Notes: generated by a model not told the origin, from the sequence alone. A stretch of DNA of 64,000 nt from an uncultured Eubacteriales bacterium (GCA_949294665.1 CASFID010000044.1:1-64000); one strand, 5' to 3'. Positions 26,010 to 34,833 are shown, numbered from the stretch's first letter. Numbers and translations: made by a program.

Positions 26010-26384
26010 TTACTTCTGTTTTTTCTTCTCTCTTACGCTGCACACCACATGCCAGACGGCAAGGCCCGGGTGATAAAGCAGCATCCGCGGTCCGGAAAAC
26101 CGCATCACCCGCCGGATCTTCTCACGCATTTCCGGTTTATAGCAGTGAACTTTGCAGTTGCTGCAGAAAGTCTTATTTTCCATAAACGGGCATTTCTCGC
26201 TTCGCAGTCTGGCATAGTCCAAAAGTTCCTGACATTCCGCACACAACTGCCCTTTCTTCCCGCCAGATCCCTTATGCTTCTTTCTGCAGTACAGGCGGAT
26301 CATTTCACCAACTACATGCTGTTCTTTTTTCCTCTTTTTTTCGGTTTCTTTCATTGCTTCCGTTTTCTTCCTCCGTACCCGCAT
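26010..26384 (-). CDS. ygbA: YgbA-like nitrosative-stress protein
   Basis: A 124-residue protein of the family annotated as nitrous-oxide-stimulated promoter/YgbA. The core is clear: MIRLYCRKKH, CAECQELLDYARLRSEKCPF, FCSNCKVHCYKPEMREKIRRVMRFSGPRMLLYHP. The three CxxC-type clusters suggest a zinc or iron-sulfur site. In enteric bacteria the gene is under NO-responsive control. The N-terminal 25 residues are lysine-rich and encoded partly by a 30-base tandem repeat, so the true start may be the ATG ten codons further in. It is 12 bases before cydD. Confidence 0.8.
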   Translation of the reverse strand: MRVRRKKTEAMKETEKKRKKEQHVVGEMIRLYCRKKHKGSGGKKGQLCAECQELLDYARLRSEKCPFMENKTFCSNCKVHCYKPEMREKIRRVMRFSGPRMLLYHPGLAVWHVVCSVREKKKQK

Positions 26385-26412
26385 CGCTTCCGCTTTCTTC
26401 CTCCGCGCCTGC
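26353..26412. repeat. Imperfect 30-bp tandem repeat at the ygbA start
   Basis: Two 30-base units (26353-26382 and 26383-26412) share the pattern AT(T/C)GCTTCCG(T/C)TTTCTTCCTCCG. Each carries on the minus strand a GGAGG-like site followed 15 bases later by an ATG. This produces two alternative starts for ygbA. It may be a recent slippage duplication. Confidence 0.5.
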
Positions 26413-26485
26413 GTCTCCTGTATTCTCTCTGGAGCAAATATCTGACCGTGCAGATACGGCAGCCGCCTGCGATTTATTGCGCATA

Positions 26486-26902
26486 TCAGCTCTCCGCTTC
26501 AGGCATATCAGTCCGGCCTGCCGGAATCGTGCGTATCCGCGTAAAGAAATACACATATTTGAACAGGATCAGAAAAAGGATAAACACCCTGCCGTACACA
26601 TTCTGCATTGCCAGGAATGCCAGGATCAGCATGCAGGAAGCCGGAATGAGCAGACTGAATTTTGTCTTTAAGGTCATAGAACGGTTTTCTACAAAGTTTT
26701 CCAGGTGCCTTTTGTACAACTTCGTTCCTGTAAACCACCTGTGAAATCTTTCAGAGCCCTTTGCCAGACAGAAAGACGCCAGAAGCAGGAATGGCGTTGT
26801 CGGAAGCACCGGCAGCACGACTCCCACTGCGCCGATCCCCATCGCCAGGAATCCAAACAGCAGCCATACAATCCTCAGGGGATTCTTTTTCTGATTTTTC
26901 AT
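26486..26902 (-). CDS. ybaN: YbaN-family (DUF454) small membrane protein
   Basis: A protein of about 138 residues with three or four hydrophobic helices. The signature GAVGVVLPVLPTTPFLLLASFCLAKGSERFHRWF is typical of DUF454/YbaN. Its function is unknown. The ATG at 26902 is 9 to 10 bases after GAGAGG, whereas the ATG at 26911 is too close to that site. It heads the operon ybaN-ygbA-cydDC, about 60 bases downstream of a MarR-type operator. Confidence 0.8.
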   Translation of the reverse strand: MKNQKKNPLRIVWLLFGFLAMGIGAVGVVLPVLPTTPFLLLASFCLAKGSERFHRWFTGTKLYKRHLENFVENRSMTLKTKFSLLIPASCMLILAFLAMQNVYGRVFILFLILFKYVYFFTRIRTIPAGRTDMPEAES

Positions 26903-26965
26903 ATCATACATTCCTCTCTTGAAATCATTATTTCTGTACCGTATTCCATTAGGACCGACACCTTT

Positions 26966-26985
26966 CGGTTAGTAAACGCTAACCG
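26966..26985. promoter_or_regulatory. MarR-type operator in the ybaN leader
   Basis: CGGTTAG-TAAACG-CTAACCG is a perfect 7+6+7 inverted repeat lying just downstream of the predicted start of the ybaN transcript. The GTTAGTnAACnCTAAC pattern and size match typical MarR operators, and a marR gene is transcribed divergently from the same gap. Confidence 0.75.
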
Positions 26986-26998
26986 CAAGGCATATTCT

Positions 26999-27028
26999 GA
27001 TATACCATGACTACAACGTTCTTGTCAA
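26999..27028 (-). promoter_or_regulatory. Promoter of the ybaN-ygbA-cydDC operon
   Basis: On the minus strand TTGACA (27028-27023) and TATATC (27004-26999) are separated by 18 bases. The predicted start near 26992 lies just ahead of the operator at 26966-26985, so repressor binding there would block elongation or clearance. Confidence 0.65.
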
Positions 27029-27033
27029 TAATG

Positions 27034-27062
27034 ATTCTCAAAAACACTGCATACTTGAGAAT
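27034..27062. promoter_or_regulatory. Second inverted repeat between the divergent promoters
   Basis: ATTCTCAA (27034-27041) and TTGAGAAT (27055-27062) form a perfect 8-bp inverted repeat with a 13-base spacer. It sits between the ybaN and marR promoters, just upstream of each -35 box, and could be a second regulator site, for example for a Fur- or PerR-like protein. The family is not identified. Confidence 0.4.
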
Positions 27063-27084
27063 TTTTTTCATTTCCTGTATTTCC

Positions 27085-27113
27085 TTGAAATACCAGATTT
27101 CCTGATGTATAAT
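27085..27113 (+). promoter_or_regulatory. Promoter of the marR gene
   Basis: TTGAAA (27085-27090) and TATAAT (27108-27113) are 17 bases apart, with a TG just before the -10. The start site would be near 27120, about 26 bases before the ATG. Confidence 0.7.
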
Positions 27114-27145
27114 TTATTAAAGATTTACTAATTAAGGAGTTAATC

Positions 27146-27601
27146 ATGAGCAGTGAATTGAGAGAACAGTTTTTTACATCTATCATTCATTTCAGGAAGC
27201 TGGAGTCCAGCTTCTCTTCGGAATGCGAGATGCAGATGAATGAGATGGTCATCCTGCAGAGCATCGCCGGGACTTGCTGTCGGGAATGTCCATGTATGAA
27301 TCTTGATGTGCCTAAGATGCAGAAGAAGCTTAACATCTCCAAACCTGCCATATCCTACATATTAAATACACTGGAAAAAAAGAACTATATCACGCGGGAG
27401 ATCGATCCAAAAGATCGACGCAAGGTATCGATCAGCGCTACTCCCGCCGGAAAGACCGCGGCCGCGCAGTCGAAAAAGAAATTTGACGATCTGTGGGATG
27501 AACTCCTGTCCAGATTCGGTGAAGACAATATGCGCCAGCTGCTGGAACTGATGCATGAGCTGGACGAATTGTATATGGCGCTCAGCCAGAAAGGAAAGTA
27601 A
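27146..27601 (+). CDS. Cysteine-rich MarR-family regulator
   Basis: A 151-residue winged-helix protein: the recognition helix region is KLNISKPAISYILNTLEKKNYITREIDPKDRRKVSISATPAG, with the MarR wing motif DPKDRRKVSI. Between the first helices is an unusual cluster C44-C45-R-E-C48-P-C50, which could act as a thiol switch or a metal site. It is divergent from ybaN-ygbA-cydDC and most likely represses that operon and perhaps itself through the operator at 26966-26985. The effector is unknown. Thiol, NO or metal stress is inferred from the neighbours. Confidence 0.85.
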   Translation: MSSELREQFFTSIIHFRKLESSFSSECEMQMNEMVILQSIAGTCCRECPCMNLDVPKMQKKLNISKPAISYILNTLEKKNYITREIDPKDRRKVSISATPAGKTAAAQSKKKFDDLWDELLSRFGEDNMRQLLELMHELDELYMALSQKGK

Positions 27602-27610
27602 AGCGCATTA

Positions 27611-27656
27611 AAGAGACCATTACCATCGGCAATACCGCCTGTAACGGTCTCTCTTA
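27611..27656 (+). terminator. Terminator after marR
   Basis: AGAGACC-A-TTAC pairs with GTAA-C-GGTCTCT (one internal mismatch) and is followed by a T-rich stretch. It ends the marR transcript before the convergent GH172 gene. Confidence 0.65.
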
Positions 27657-27693
27657 TTCTATATGCGTACTCTATAATATGTTTTCTGCAACA

Positions 27694-28794
27694 CTATCTC
27701 GGCCATCTCTCTCTCGCCGGCGGTAACGGTTCAAATCCGTGATGAGGTTCTGTCTGATACCAGTAGGCAACAGACGCCACATCATCCTGCCGTTCAAATA
27801 TCCCTGCATGACAGGATCCAATCTGCTGAAGTGTTACTCTGATATCCTCCTGAAACATAATCGGATCAGGAAGATGAAAACGGTAGAACGCTCTCATCGG
27901 CGGGCAGTCCGCATTGTGGTAGTCATTTTGGATGTCTGTATCATCACGGGAATAAAACGGATATCCAAGATATAACGTAGAATACGTCTGCTCCTCCATT
28001 TTTTCTCCCAGACATCTGGCGAAACTCCAGGCGCCTCCAAAATAATCTTCTGTTCCGGTTCCGCAGATAGTGGGATACTCTTTATCTCCATCGAGGTAAA
28101 ACTTCACCTCACCCTCTCCCCACCAATACCGTTCCAAAGTTGATAGAGCAAGGAACGTGCCTATATATTTCCCTCGTCCTTTCACTCCATCTAGAATGAT
28201 ATAGTCTTGTCCTTTTTCAGTAACCTTTTTTCGCCTCCACTGCGCATGAAAATATCCCGTATTTTCCGGTAGCTCATCATAAAGACAGTAATCAATCTGA
28301 TAAAAAAATGAAGGTATCGACTCTTCATTCTGATTCTCGACCGTTATTTTGGCATGGGATTTGAACGGCATCGAAAAATAACAATTCATCCCGTTTCTGG
28401 GAAGCACTGTTATCAAAGCTGAATTTACATAATATGTTTTCCCGAAGCCGCAGCAGAAAAAATCTCCTAACGGACATTCGACTGAGGGCGCTTCCTCATT
28501 ATCCCAGTACATTCTGAGTACCAAGTCTCTCAGCACAAAACGATTTGCAGGACTTATCTGATCTGTAACAGTAATCCAGATATGCCGGATCACGCCGGTT
28601 CCGGTGATATCTGCAAGCACTTTTGTTTCTCCCGGTTTTATTTCTTTAATACATGGTGATCCTTTTCTGGATGGTCCGAGACAGCTGCTCTCTATTCCGC
28701 CTTTTCCCTTTTCTCCTGTGGGGTTTTCAGCATTGATCGCCCTGCTTCTCCCGTCAGAAAGTAACGGCGCTCCGCTCCAGTCGTTCCAAATCAT
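27694..28794 (-). CDS. GH172 (DUF2961) family, probable alpha-fructofuranosidase/difructose-anhydride hydrolase
   Basis: A 366-residue DUF2961 protein. This domain was founded as GH172 with a difructose dianhydride I synthase/hydrolase from Bifidobacterium dentium; other members act on alpha-D-arabinofuranosides. The conserved core WWGEGEVKFYLDGD...GTGTEDYFGGAW is present. E227 and E249 are the likely catalytic pair by spacing. It has no signal peptide, so it acts in the cytoplasm on imported sugar. The ATG at 28794 follows AGGAGG by 6 bases and overlaps the upstream GH32 gene by 4 bases. Two GH32 neighbours favour fructose-containing substrates. Confidence 0.8.
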   Translation of the reverse strand: MIWNDWSGAPLLSDGRSRAINAENPTGEKGKGGIESSCLGPSRKGSPCIKEIKPGETKVLADITGTGVIRHIWITVTDQISPANRFVLRDLVLRMYWDNEEAPSVECPLGDFFCCGFGKTYYVNSALITVLPRNGMNCYFSMPFKSHAKITVENQNEESIPSFFYQIDYCLYDELPENTGYFHAQWRRKKVTEKGQDYIILDGVKGRGKYIGTFLALSTLERYWWGEGEVKFYLDGDKEYPTICGTGTEDYFGGAWSFARCLGEKMEEQTYSTLYLGYPFYSRDDTDIQNDYHNADCPPMRAFYRFHLPDPIMFQEDIRVTLQQIGSCHAGIFERQDDVASVAYWYQTEPHHGFEPLPPARERWPR

Positions 28795-30236
28795 TCCTTT
28801 CCTCCTTTTAAACTTATATCTGTCCACTGAGATTTTCCACATTCCGTAAACAGACCAATCCCTCCATTTTCCAGACTATAACATCTTGTTGCCAGAGCTG
28901 TATCATTCACATAGGCAAGCATGATATTGCCGCTGACGATCAGACGGACCTCCGCTTTTTTGTCACTAAACGAGATTCGCCGCTCGTCAAGATACACCTG
29001 GTCACCATCAATTTGATCATAACGTTCCATGGCTATTCTTCCATGATATGGTTCAATCCTCAGCTGGCACCACTTAGACAGTCTGGATTTTCCACTGGCA
29101 GAAATACTATCCACAGTATGGATCATCAGGCCCACAGCCTGCGTATTTTCTTCCCAGGAGACTTTTCCTTCAAACATCATAACTCCCGAGAGTTCTCCTA
29201 ATTTCATCCATCCGAAACCATATCTGCAATTTCCGGTAATCTTTTCGCTTACTTCCCAGTCGCCTGATCTGACTTCTGCGCGTATAGGAAATAAATCGTT
29301 AAATGCTCCTCTAACAGTATCCGGCAGTTTTACGCCCAGCGTGTTATCCGGTCTCTGCACCAACTCATGGACAATCACATTACCTCCCCACACAAACGGG
29401 TTAGAGTCACTGCAGTCTTTCCTGATAGACTGCCATCCGACCAGATATCTCTTTTCTCCGTTGCTTACCGTCTTTGCTGCATAAAACTCTCTTCCATCAA
29501 ACATATCGTCCAAAAGCGGGGTATCCCATGGCCCATCCTGATCATCCGCCATGCGGTATCTTGTCTCCCACCACCTGCTGTATGTCGAGAATACAAGATA
29601 CCACTTATCCCCCATCCGAAACAGATCCTGACATTCATGAGTAGGGAAAATTCCCGGTGCGTAGATGATTTCGCCAAACGTCCAGTGTTCCGCATCGTCA
29701 GATTCGTAGACAATGGTACACCCGTTCCTCAGTTCGTCTCCGTCTTTCATTGTTGCCGTTATCAGCATACACACTTTCTGCTTTTTTTCGCTCCAGAACA
29801 ACTGTGGATCTCTCCAGTGAACATTTCCGAATTTTTCTTCATCCGGCGTAAAATGAAAGGAAGCATCCTTTTCCCAGTGATAAAAATCTTTGCTCACCGC
29901 TCTTAGTATCGCCTGTTCATTTTTGCCCGGGACGCCTCTGTTCCCCTCGCAGAATCCTGTATAATAAAAATAATATTTCCCGTTAAAATAAAACACACTC
30001 CCTGTTGCAGCGTGCCAATCCTGTTCATCCGGACTTCCGTTCTGCAATACAAGACGGCATTTCCCATAATGGACAAAATCTTCTGTATCCACAGCATATA
30101 TACAATACTTATAAAGAAAGAAGAATGTATATTTTCCATCGTGAAAGTACGGCATGATGTCTCCACACATTTCTCCATGGGGCATACCCGGATACTGATT
30201 CTCCGGTGTATAAAAAATAAATGAATTTCCTTTCAT
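28791..30236 (-). CDS. Divergent GH32 fructosidase-like enzyme
   Basis: A 481-residue protein with a five-bladed propeller and C-terminal beta-sandwich of GH32. The three acidic motifs are recognisable: the nucleophile D26 in GDIMPYFHDGKY (replacing the canonical WMNDPNG), D143 in WRDP and the acid/base E201 in HECQDLF. There is no signal peptide. The altered first motif and tryptophan-rich loops (STYSRWWETRYRM) suggest a substrate other than sucrose or simple inulin. It is the second GH32 of the operon, overlapping GH172 by 4 bases. Confidence 0.8.
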   Translation of the reverse strand: MKGNSFIFYTPENQYPGMPHGEMCGDIMPYFHDGKYTFFFLYKYCIYAVDTEDFVHYGKCRLVLQNGSPDEQDWHAATGSVFYFNGKYYFYYTGFCEGNRGVPGKNEQAILRAVSKDFYHWEKDASFHFTPDEEKFGNVHWRDPQLFWSEKKQKVCMLITATMKDGDELRNGCTIVYESDDAEHWTFGEIIYAPGIFPTHECQDLFRMGDKWYLVFSTYSRWWETRYRMADDQDGPWDTPLLDDMFDGREFYAAKTVSNGEKRYLVGWQSIRKDCSDSNPFVWGGNVIVHELVQRPDNTLGVKLPDTVRGAFNDLFPIRAEVRSGDWEVSEKITGNCRYGFGWMKLGELSGVMMFEGKVSWEENTQAVGLMIHTVDSISASGKSRLSKWCQLRIEPYHGRIAMERYDQIDGDQVYLDERRISFSDKKAEVRLIVSGNIMLAYVNDTALATRCYSLENGGIGLFTECGKSQWTDISLKGGKE

Positions 30237-30238
30237 TT

Positions 30239-31606
30239 TTACATCTCCTCATTCACTTCTATAGTCTGAAACGGTCTTTCTGCGTAGTACAGAAAACTTC
30301 CCACCGTTTTCCCTGACATAGAAAATATTTCAATGCTTGACGTGTCGATCACAATCTGGAAGCCTTTCTCTGTTTCACCGCTTAAGATTCCTTCCTTTAT
30401 TTCACAGAATTCATCTCCCGGGATAAAACCGCTTCTGCTGCGATCAACATATATTTCACCCGCTTCATAATCAAACTTTATATCAACCTTTTCTTTCGTA
30501 TTCCCAATCCGGATTCTCCCTTTTTTCAATTGTAAGGGAAGTATGTAAATTCCACTCAGTTTTCCTGTGTCGTATCTCCTGCTATTGATCCGGATCTCAG
30601 GAAGTCTTTCTGTAACTTCTGTTGCAATCCTCTGTCCGATCTGCATTTTGTTTTTCGTGCCTGTAAGAAACAGTTCTCTTGGAATTGTCATTATGCCTCG
30701 AAATCCTTTTTCCGGAGTATTCTGAGCATATGCCCAGCAATCCATCCAACTGATCTGTATATTCCGGTTTTCAGTTTTCTGAAAAGTCGCAGCTGCATAA
30801 TTGTCTCTTCCAAAATCAAGAAACTGTTTTTTTGAAATTCCAGTATCCGGCAAAAATGAGCTTCCATCAAACTCTCCGATAAAATATCGAACCCCTGTTT
30901 TTCTGTAATCCAGTGTATTCTGACTCACGATCAGTACCCACTTCTTTTTTCCATCCTCTGTCTCCATGCAGACCAGGTCCGGACATTCCCATATCTCATC
31001 CTCTGCCAGATCTCCTGTAGAAAAAACACTCTCCTGTGTCCATGCTCTAAGATTTTCCGAACTGAATATTCTTACCGTATTTAAAGCCGCTACAAGCATG
31101 ATCCATCTCTTTGCTTTCTCATCCCAGAATACCTTAGGATCCCGAAAATCCTGCAGGCCCAGATCGAGGACTGGATTATTCTCATATTTCGTAAAGCTTA
31201 TTCCTCCATCCAGACTGAAAGCAAGACTTTGATATTGCTTTTTTATTGTGCCGGATTCAAAATTATGTGTGAACACCGCTACTAACGGGGTTAAATCTCC
31301 CTCGCCAAAACCGCTTGTATTATCACGGTCATCTACAATGCATCCTGAGAAGATTTCTCCCTTTTCATCAGGTGAAAGAGCCACCGGCAATTCTTCCCAG
31401 TCGACCAGATTTTTTGATCTTGCATGCCCCCAATGCATAGATCCGTCATGCACAATTCTGTCCGGATCATGCTGATAATATAAATGATAATATCCATTGA
31501 AGAAAATCAAGCCATTGGGATCATTCATCCATCCACTCCGGCAGGAGTAATGAAACTCCGGCCGGTAGTTATCAGTATAATTAATCAAGTTTTCTTTGCT
31601 CATCAT
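30239..31606 (-). CDS. GH32 beta-fructofuranosidase/exo-fructanase
   Basis: A 455-residue canonical GH32 enzyme that releases beta-linked fructose. Motifs: WMNDPNG with nucleophile D29, FRDP with D156 and the acid/base E207 in WECPD. It lacks a signal peptide and is presumably cytoplasmic, cutting short imported fructo-oligosaccharides. The start overlaps the stop of the permease gene by 4 bases, and two consecutive ATG codons are possible. It lies 2 bases before the second GH32 gene. Confidence 0.9.
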   Translation of the reverse strand: MMSKENLINYTDNYRPEFHYSCRSGWMNDPNGLIFFNGYYHLYYQHDPDRIVHDGSMHWGHARSKNLVDWEELPVALSPDEKGEIFSGCIVDDRDNTSGFGEGDLTPLVAVFTHNFESGTIKKQYQSLAFSLDGGISFTKYENNPVLDLGLQDFRDPKVFWDEKAKRWIMLVAALNTVRIFSSENLRAWTQESVFSTGDLAEDEIWECPDLVCMETEDGKKKWVLIVSQNTLDYRKTGVRYFIGEFDGSSFLPDTGISKKQFLDFGRDNYAAATFQKTENRNIQISWMDCWAYAQNTPEKGFRGIMTIPRELFLTGTKNKMQIGQRIATEVTERLPEIRINSRRYDTGKLSGIYILPLQLKKGRIRIGNTKEKVDIKFDYEAGEIYVDRSRSGFIPGDEFCEIKEGILSGETEKGFQIVIDTSSIEIFSMSGKTVGSFLYYAERPFQTIEVNEEM

Positions 31607-32451
31607 CCTTTTACCGCTCCTGCAACAACTCCGTCTATTATATGTTTCTGTAAGAAAAGATACAAAACAAGAATAGGAACAACCATCAGGACCAGAGCCG
31701 CCATCAGCAGGCCAAGATCCGCTGAGAACGCACCGTAAAAAACTCTCGTAGCAATCGGAAGCGTCTGGAGCTTCGTATCTGTCAGAATCAGGCTCGGAAG
31801 GAGATAATCATTCCAGATATTCAGCGCATTAATGATGATTGTCGTAGCAATCGTAGGCTTCAGAAGTGGGAACACGATTTTCCGAAAGGTCTGGAACGGC
31901 CCGCATCCATCAATACTGGCAGCCTCTTCCAATTCCAACGGAATCGTCGCCCGTATATTTCCACAGAACAGAAAACAACTCATACTCACACAGAATCCGA
32001 TATGCATAAAGATCAGCGTCATCCGATGATTCAAAATATGAAATATTCCTCCGTAAATGGCCACAAGCGGTATCATCAACACTTGAAAAGGTATCGCCAG
32101 AGAGAGAATCATTAATACAAAGAGAGCTCTGCACGCAATCCAGTTTTTTCTCGTTATGATATACGCTGCCATGGATGAGAACAGTACGATCAACAGGGTA
32201 CTGGTCACAGTAACAAACAGAGAATTCGCCAGCGCATTGAAAAAATTCATCTTCTCCGCCGCATTAATAAAATTGGTAAATACAATTCCATTATCGCCGA
32301 TCAGAGACAGCGGATTCCTGATAATGTCTGTCTTTTCCTTCAGCGAGTTGATCAGCACCAGAATAAACGGAAAAATATACAGAAGAAGTATAATACCCAG
32401 TATAACGACTTTTACAGCCATTCCTGTTTCTTTTCTTGATTTTCTCATCAC
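31603..32451 (-). CDS. Oligosaccharide ABC transporter permease (MalG type)
   Basis: A 282-residue membrane protein with six helices and the cytoplasmic coupling loop EAASIDGCGPFQTFRKIVFPLLKP, the EAA motif of MalG-type permeases. It pairs with the MalF-type permease whose gene overlaps it by 4 bases. It would import short fructans or difructose anhydrides for the three cytoplasmic hydrolases. Confidence 0.92.
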   Translation of the reverse strand: MMRKSRKETGMAVKVVILGIILLLYIFPFILVLINSLKEKTDIIRNPLSLIGDNGIVFTNFINAAEKMNFFNALANSLFVTVTSTLLIVLFSSMAAYIITRKNWIACRALFVLMILSLAIPFQVLMIPLVAIYGGIFHILNHRMTLIFMHIGFCVSMSCFLFCGNIRATIPLELEEAASIDGCGPFQTFRKIVFPLLKPTIATTIIINALNIWNDYLLPSLILTDTKLQTLPIATRVFYGAFSADLGLLMAALVLMVVPILVLYLFLQKHIIDGVVAGAVKG

Positions 32452-33332
32452 GCATCCTCCTCATTTCTTCTTCCAATATAAACCTGGAGTACCGAAATCG
32501 CTGCACAGATCACAAAGAGAATCACTGCTTCCGCCTGCCCTACGCCATAATCCTTGGACACAAATGCTTTCTGATATACATACATAGCTGCCATCTGTGT
32601 TGTTCCAAATGGTCCTCCCTCTGTCAGAGACAAGTTGAGATCGTATGTCATAAAACATCTTGTAATAGACAGGAAAAGGCAGATAACAAAAGACGATCGC
32701 ATCTGAGGAAGGATAATATTTTTTAACACCTGCGTTTTCCCACATCCGTCTATCACCCCGGCTTCGATCAATTCTTTCGGCACACTGGTCAGTCCCGCGA
32801 TATAAATCAACATCATAAATCCCGAATACTGCCATACCGAGACGATGATCAGCGCGACCACCGCCATTTTCGGATCCGAAAGCCAGGATGTTTCCAGGAA
32901 ACCAATATTCAGATCCGATCCCACTGCCACCATGGCACGCGAGAAAATAAACTGCCAGATATATCCTAATACAAGGCCGCCGATCAAATTAGGTGTAAAG
33001 AATCCTGCCCGGAAAAAATTTTTTCCTTTCACCTTGCCTGTTACCGCGTAAGCAAGCGCAAACGCAAGTATATTTACCAGCACAACCGATATCGCTGAAT
33101 AAACAATCGTCAAAAGAAGCGACCGCCAGAATTTAATGTCATGTATAACCGTTATATAATTCTGGAATCCTACATAGTCTTTCACAATCGATATCCCATC
33201 CCATCCTGTAAATGTAAGATACAGGCCATAAAAAAACGGAATGATCATAACCATCAGGAAACAAAACGCAGCGGGCCCAGCAAATACGGTAAATAAAAGC
33301 AGTTTTGATCGAAATGAATTCTTCCTATGCAT
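32448..33332 (-). CDS. Oligosaccharide ABC transporter permease (MalF type)
   Basis: A 294-residue membrane protein with six helices. The EAA coupling loop reads EAGVIDGCGKTQVLKNIILPQM. It follows the binding-protein gene by 31 bases. No ATPase gene is present in this locus, so the pair probably uses a shared MsmK/UgpC-type ATPase encoded elsewhere, which is common in Firmicutes. Confidence 0.92.
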   Translation of the reverse strand: MHRKNSFRSKLLLFTVFAGPAAFCFLMVMIIPFFYGLYLTFTGWDGISIVKDYVGFQNYITVIHDIKFWRSLLLTIVYSAISVVLVNILAFALAYAVTGKVKGKNFFRAGFFTPNLIGGLVLGYIWQFIFSRAMVAVGSDLNIGFLETSWLSDPKMAVVALIIVSVWQYSGFMMLIYIAGLTSVPKELIEAGVIDGCGKTQVLKNIILPQMRSSFVICLFLSITRCFMTYDLNLSLTEGGPFGTTQMAAMYVYQKAFVSKDYGVGQAEAVILFVICAAISVLQVYIGRRNEEDA

Positions 33333-33363
33333 TATCCTTCCCCATTTCCATTATAAATACAGA

Positions 33364-34653
33364 TTATTCCTGACTGCTCCAGTAGGTTTCTACTTCTGAA
33401 GCCAGTCCTTCCCGGTCAATATTTCCACTCATATATTTCTGCAGTGAAGCTCCTACTTCTGTTCCATGGTCACCCGGGATCGCCTGATACCAATACTCAG
33501 TCTGTCCATCGCTTATGAACTGCTGTGTCGCGACTCCGATCGGCGTAGTCACTTCTTTATCAATATTGCTGAAAGCAGGGATAATCCCACAATCATCCAC
33601 CATGAAGCTCTGCCCATTTTCGTCATAAACCAGCCAGTTCAGAAAATCTTCTGCGGCTTTCTGCTGTTCCTCCGTAGAGTATTCCTTATCGATCACAAAC
33701 GTCTTGCTCGCTCCTGCGATCAGTCTGTCATTTACCTCTCCGTCTGTATCACTCTGCGGAAGCGGCATAATGCCAATCTTATCCGTAGTACCGTATACAT
33801 CTGTCACCCAGCTTCCATTAAACCAGAATGCCACATCACCACTTGCAAAATACTCATTGTTCATATCATAATCTGCCGCCAGAGGATCTGCACTGTTGAT
33901 GTTATATTTAAGCATGGTATCAAAGCTGTCCATTAATGAATTAAATCTGTCATCATTTACCAGATCAACACTTCCGCTCATCAGCGAATCCACATATTCC
34001 TGAGAACCCTCTTCCGAATTCCCCTGCTGATCGTAAAGCTGCCCAAAGAAATGGTTTGCAAGCGACCAGTCATCTTTATTTACAGCAACTGGACTTTCCA
34101 TACCGCCAGCAACCAGTTCATCAAGAAGGGCCTGGAATTTTTCCGGAGTATTATAATCTTTCCAATTAAATTCTTCTCCTGTAACATCTTCAATAGCCTG
34201 TGCATTATACAGAAGTCCTACAGCTTCTATCAGAAGTGGAAAACTATACGTTTTTCCGTCAATGTTCACGCCATACTCGCTTCCGCCGTCGGCTACCCAT
34301 TCCTGATCACTGAGATCCAACAAATACTGCTGGAATGCATACACATCAGTGCGGTCAACCATCATAATCGTATATGGACTGCCTGACGCATATTTTTCAG
34401 AAAGATGCGTGCTCACAACATCGCTCGTAAACTGCACGTCAATGTGTACTCCAGTCTGTTCTTCATATTTGTCCGCTAACTGATCGAACTGATCTACCAG
34501 TTCGGATTTAGTGTTTAGCAAAGAAATTGTTACACCCCCATCCTCAGAATTATCGTTTGTGTTTTTTTCAGTGTTTCCTGAACATCCCGCCATCAACGTC
34601 ACTGACATTACCGCTGCAAGACACACACTACCGATTCGTTTCCATCTCTTCAT
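33364..34653 (-). CDS. Oligosaccharide-binding lipoprotein (family 1 solute-binding)
   Basis: A 429-residue extracellular solute-binding protein. The signal peptide KRWKRIGSVCLAAVMSVTLMAGC ends in a lipobox. The mature part has the family 1 pattern, including GDVAFWFNGSWV and a C-terminal DNA-independent hinge region. The ATG at 34653 is 8 bases after AGGAGG; a longer in-frame ATG at 34677 would include that site. It is the first gene of the fructan operon and lies downstream of an operator-like 15-mer. Confidence 0.9.
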   Translation of the reverse strand: MKRWKRIGSVCLAAVMSVTLMAGCSGNTEKNTNDNSEDGGVTISLLNTKSELVDQFDQLADKYEEQTGVHIDVQFTSDVVSTHLSEKYASGSPYTIMMVDRTDVYAFQQYLLDLSDQEWVADGGSEYGVNIDGKTYSFPLLIEAVGLLYNAQAIEDVTGEEFNWKDYNTPEKFQALLDELVAGGMESPVAVNKDDWSLANHFFGQLYDQQGNSEEGSQEYVDSLMSGSVDLVNDDRFNSLMDSFDTMLKYNINSADPLAADYDMNNEYFASGDVAFWFNGSWVTDVYGTTDKIGIMPLPQSDTDGEVNDRLIAGASKTFVIDKEYSTEEQQKAAEDFLNWLVYDENGQSFMVDDCGIIPAFSNIDKEVTTPIGVATQQFISDGQTEYWYQAIPGDHGTEVGASLQKYMSGNIDREGLASEVETYWSSQE

Positions 34654-34669
34654 TTTTGTTTCCTCCTTT

Positions 34670-34684
34670 TTGAACATTTGTAAA
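34670..34684. promoter_or_regulatory. Operator-like 15-mer upstream of the fructan operon
   Basis: TTGAACATTTGTAAA lies just before the ribosome site of the binding-protein gene. An exact reverse-complement copy (TTTACAAATGTTCAA) occurs at 34834-34848 near the divergent regulator gene. A 15-base match in a 285-base gap points to two copies of one operator for the LacI regulator. Confidence 0.6.
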
Positions 34685-34732
34685 CTTTTTGTTTGTTTGT
34701 TTTTTCAAAACATCTTTTTGTTTGTTAATATA

Positions 34733-34761
34733 TAGTTATCATTTTCATTTATTTTTGTCAA
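34733..34761 (-). promoter_or_regulatory. Promoter of the fructan operon
   Basis: On the minus strand TTGACA (34761-34756) and TAACTA (34738-34733) are 17 bases apart. The start would be near 34727, placing the operator 15-mer at about +43 to +57. Confidence 0.55.
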
Positions 34762-34833
34762 TGCTTTTTGGTATTTGATTTAATTTTTGTAAAATTTATA
34801 CTATTTTTTTAGTTTATATTTATACACTTTTAA

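Noticed and set aside
26305..26556. 83-codon frame with a Gly/Glu-rich repeat between ybaN and ygbA
   Set aside because: It overlaps both real genes. Its repeat pattern comes from the 30-bp DNA duplication at the ygbA start.
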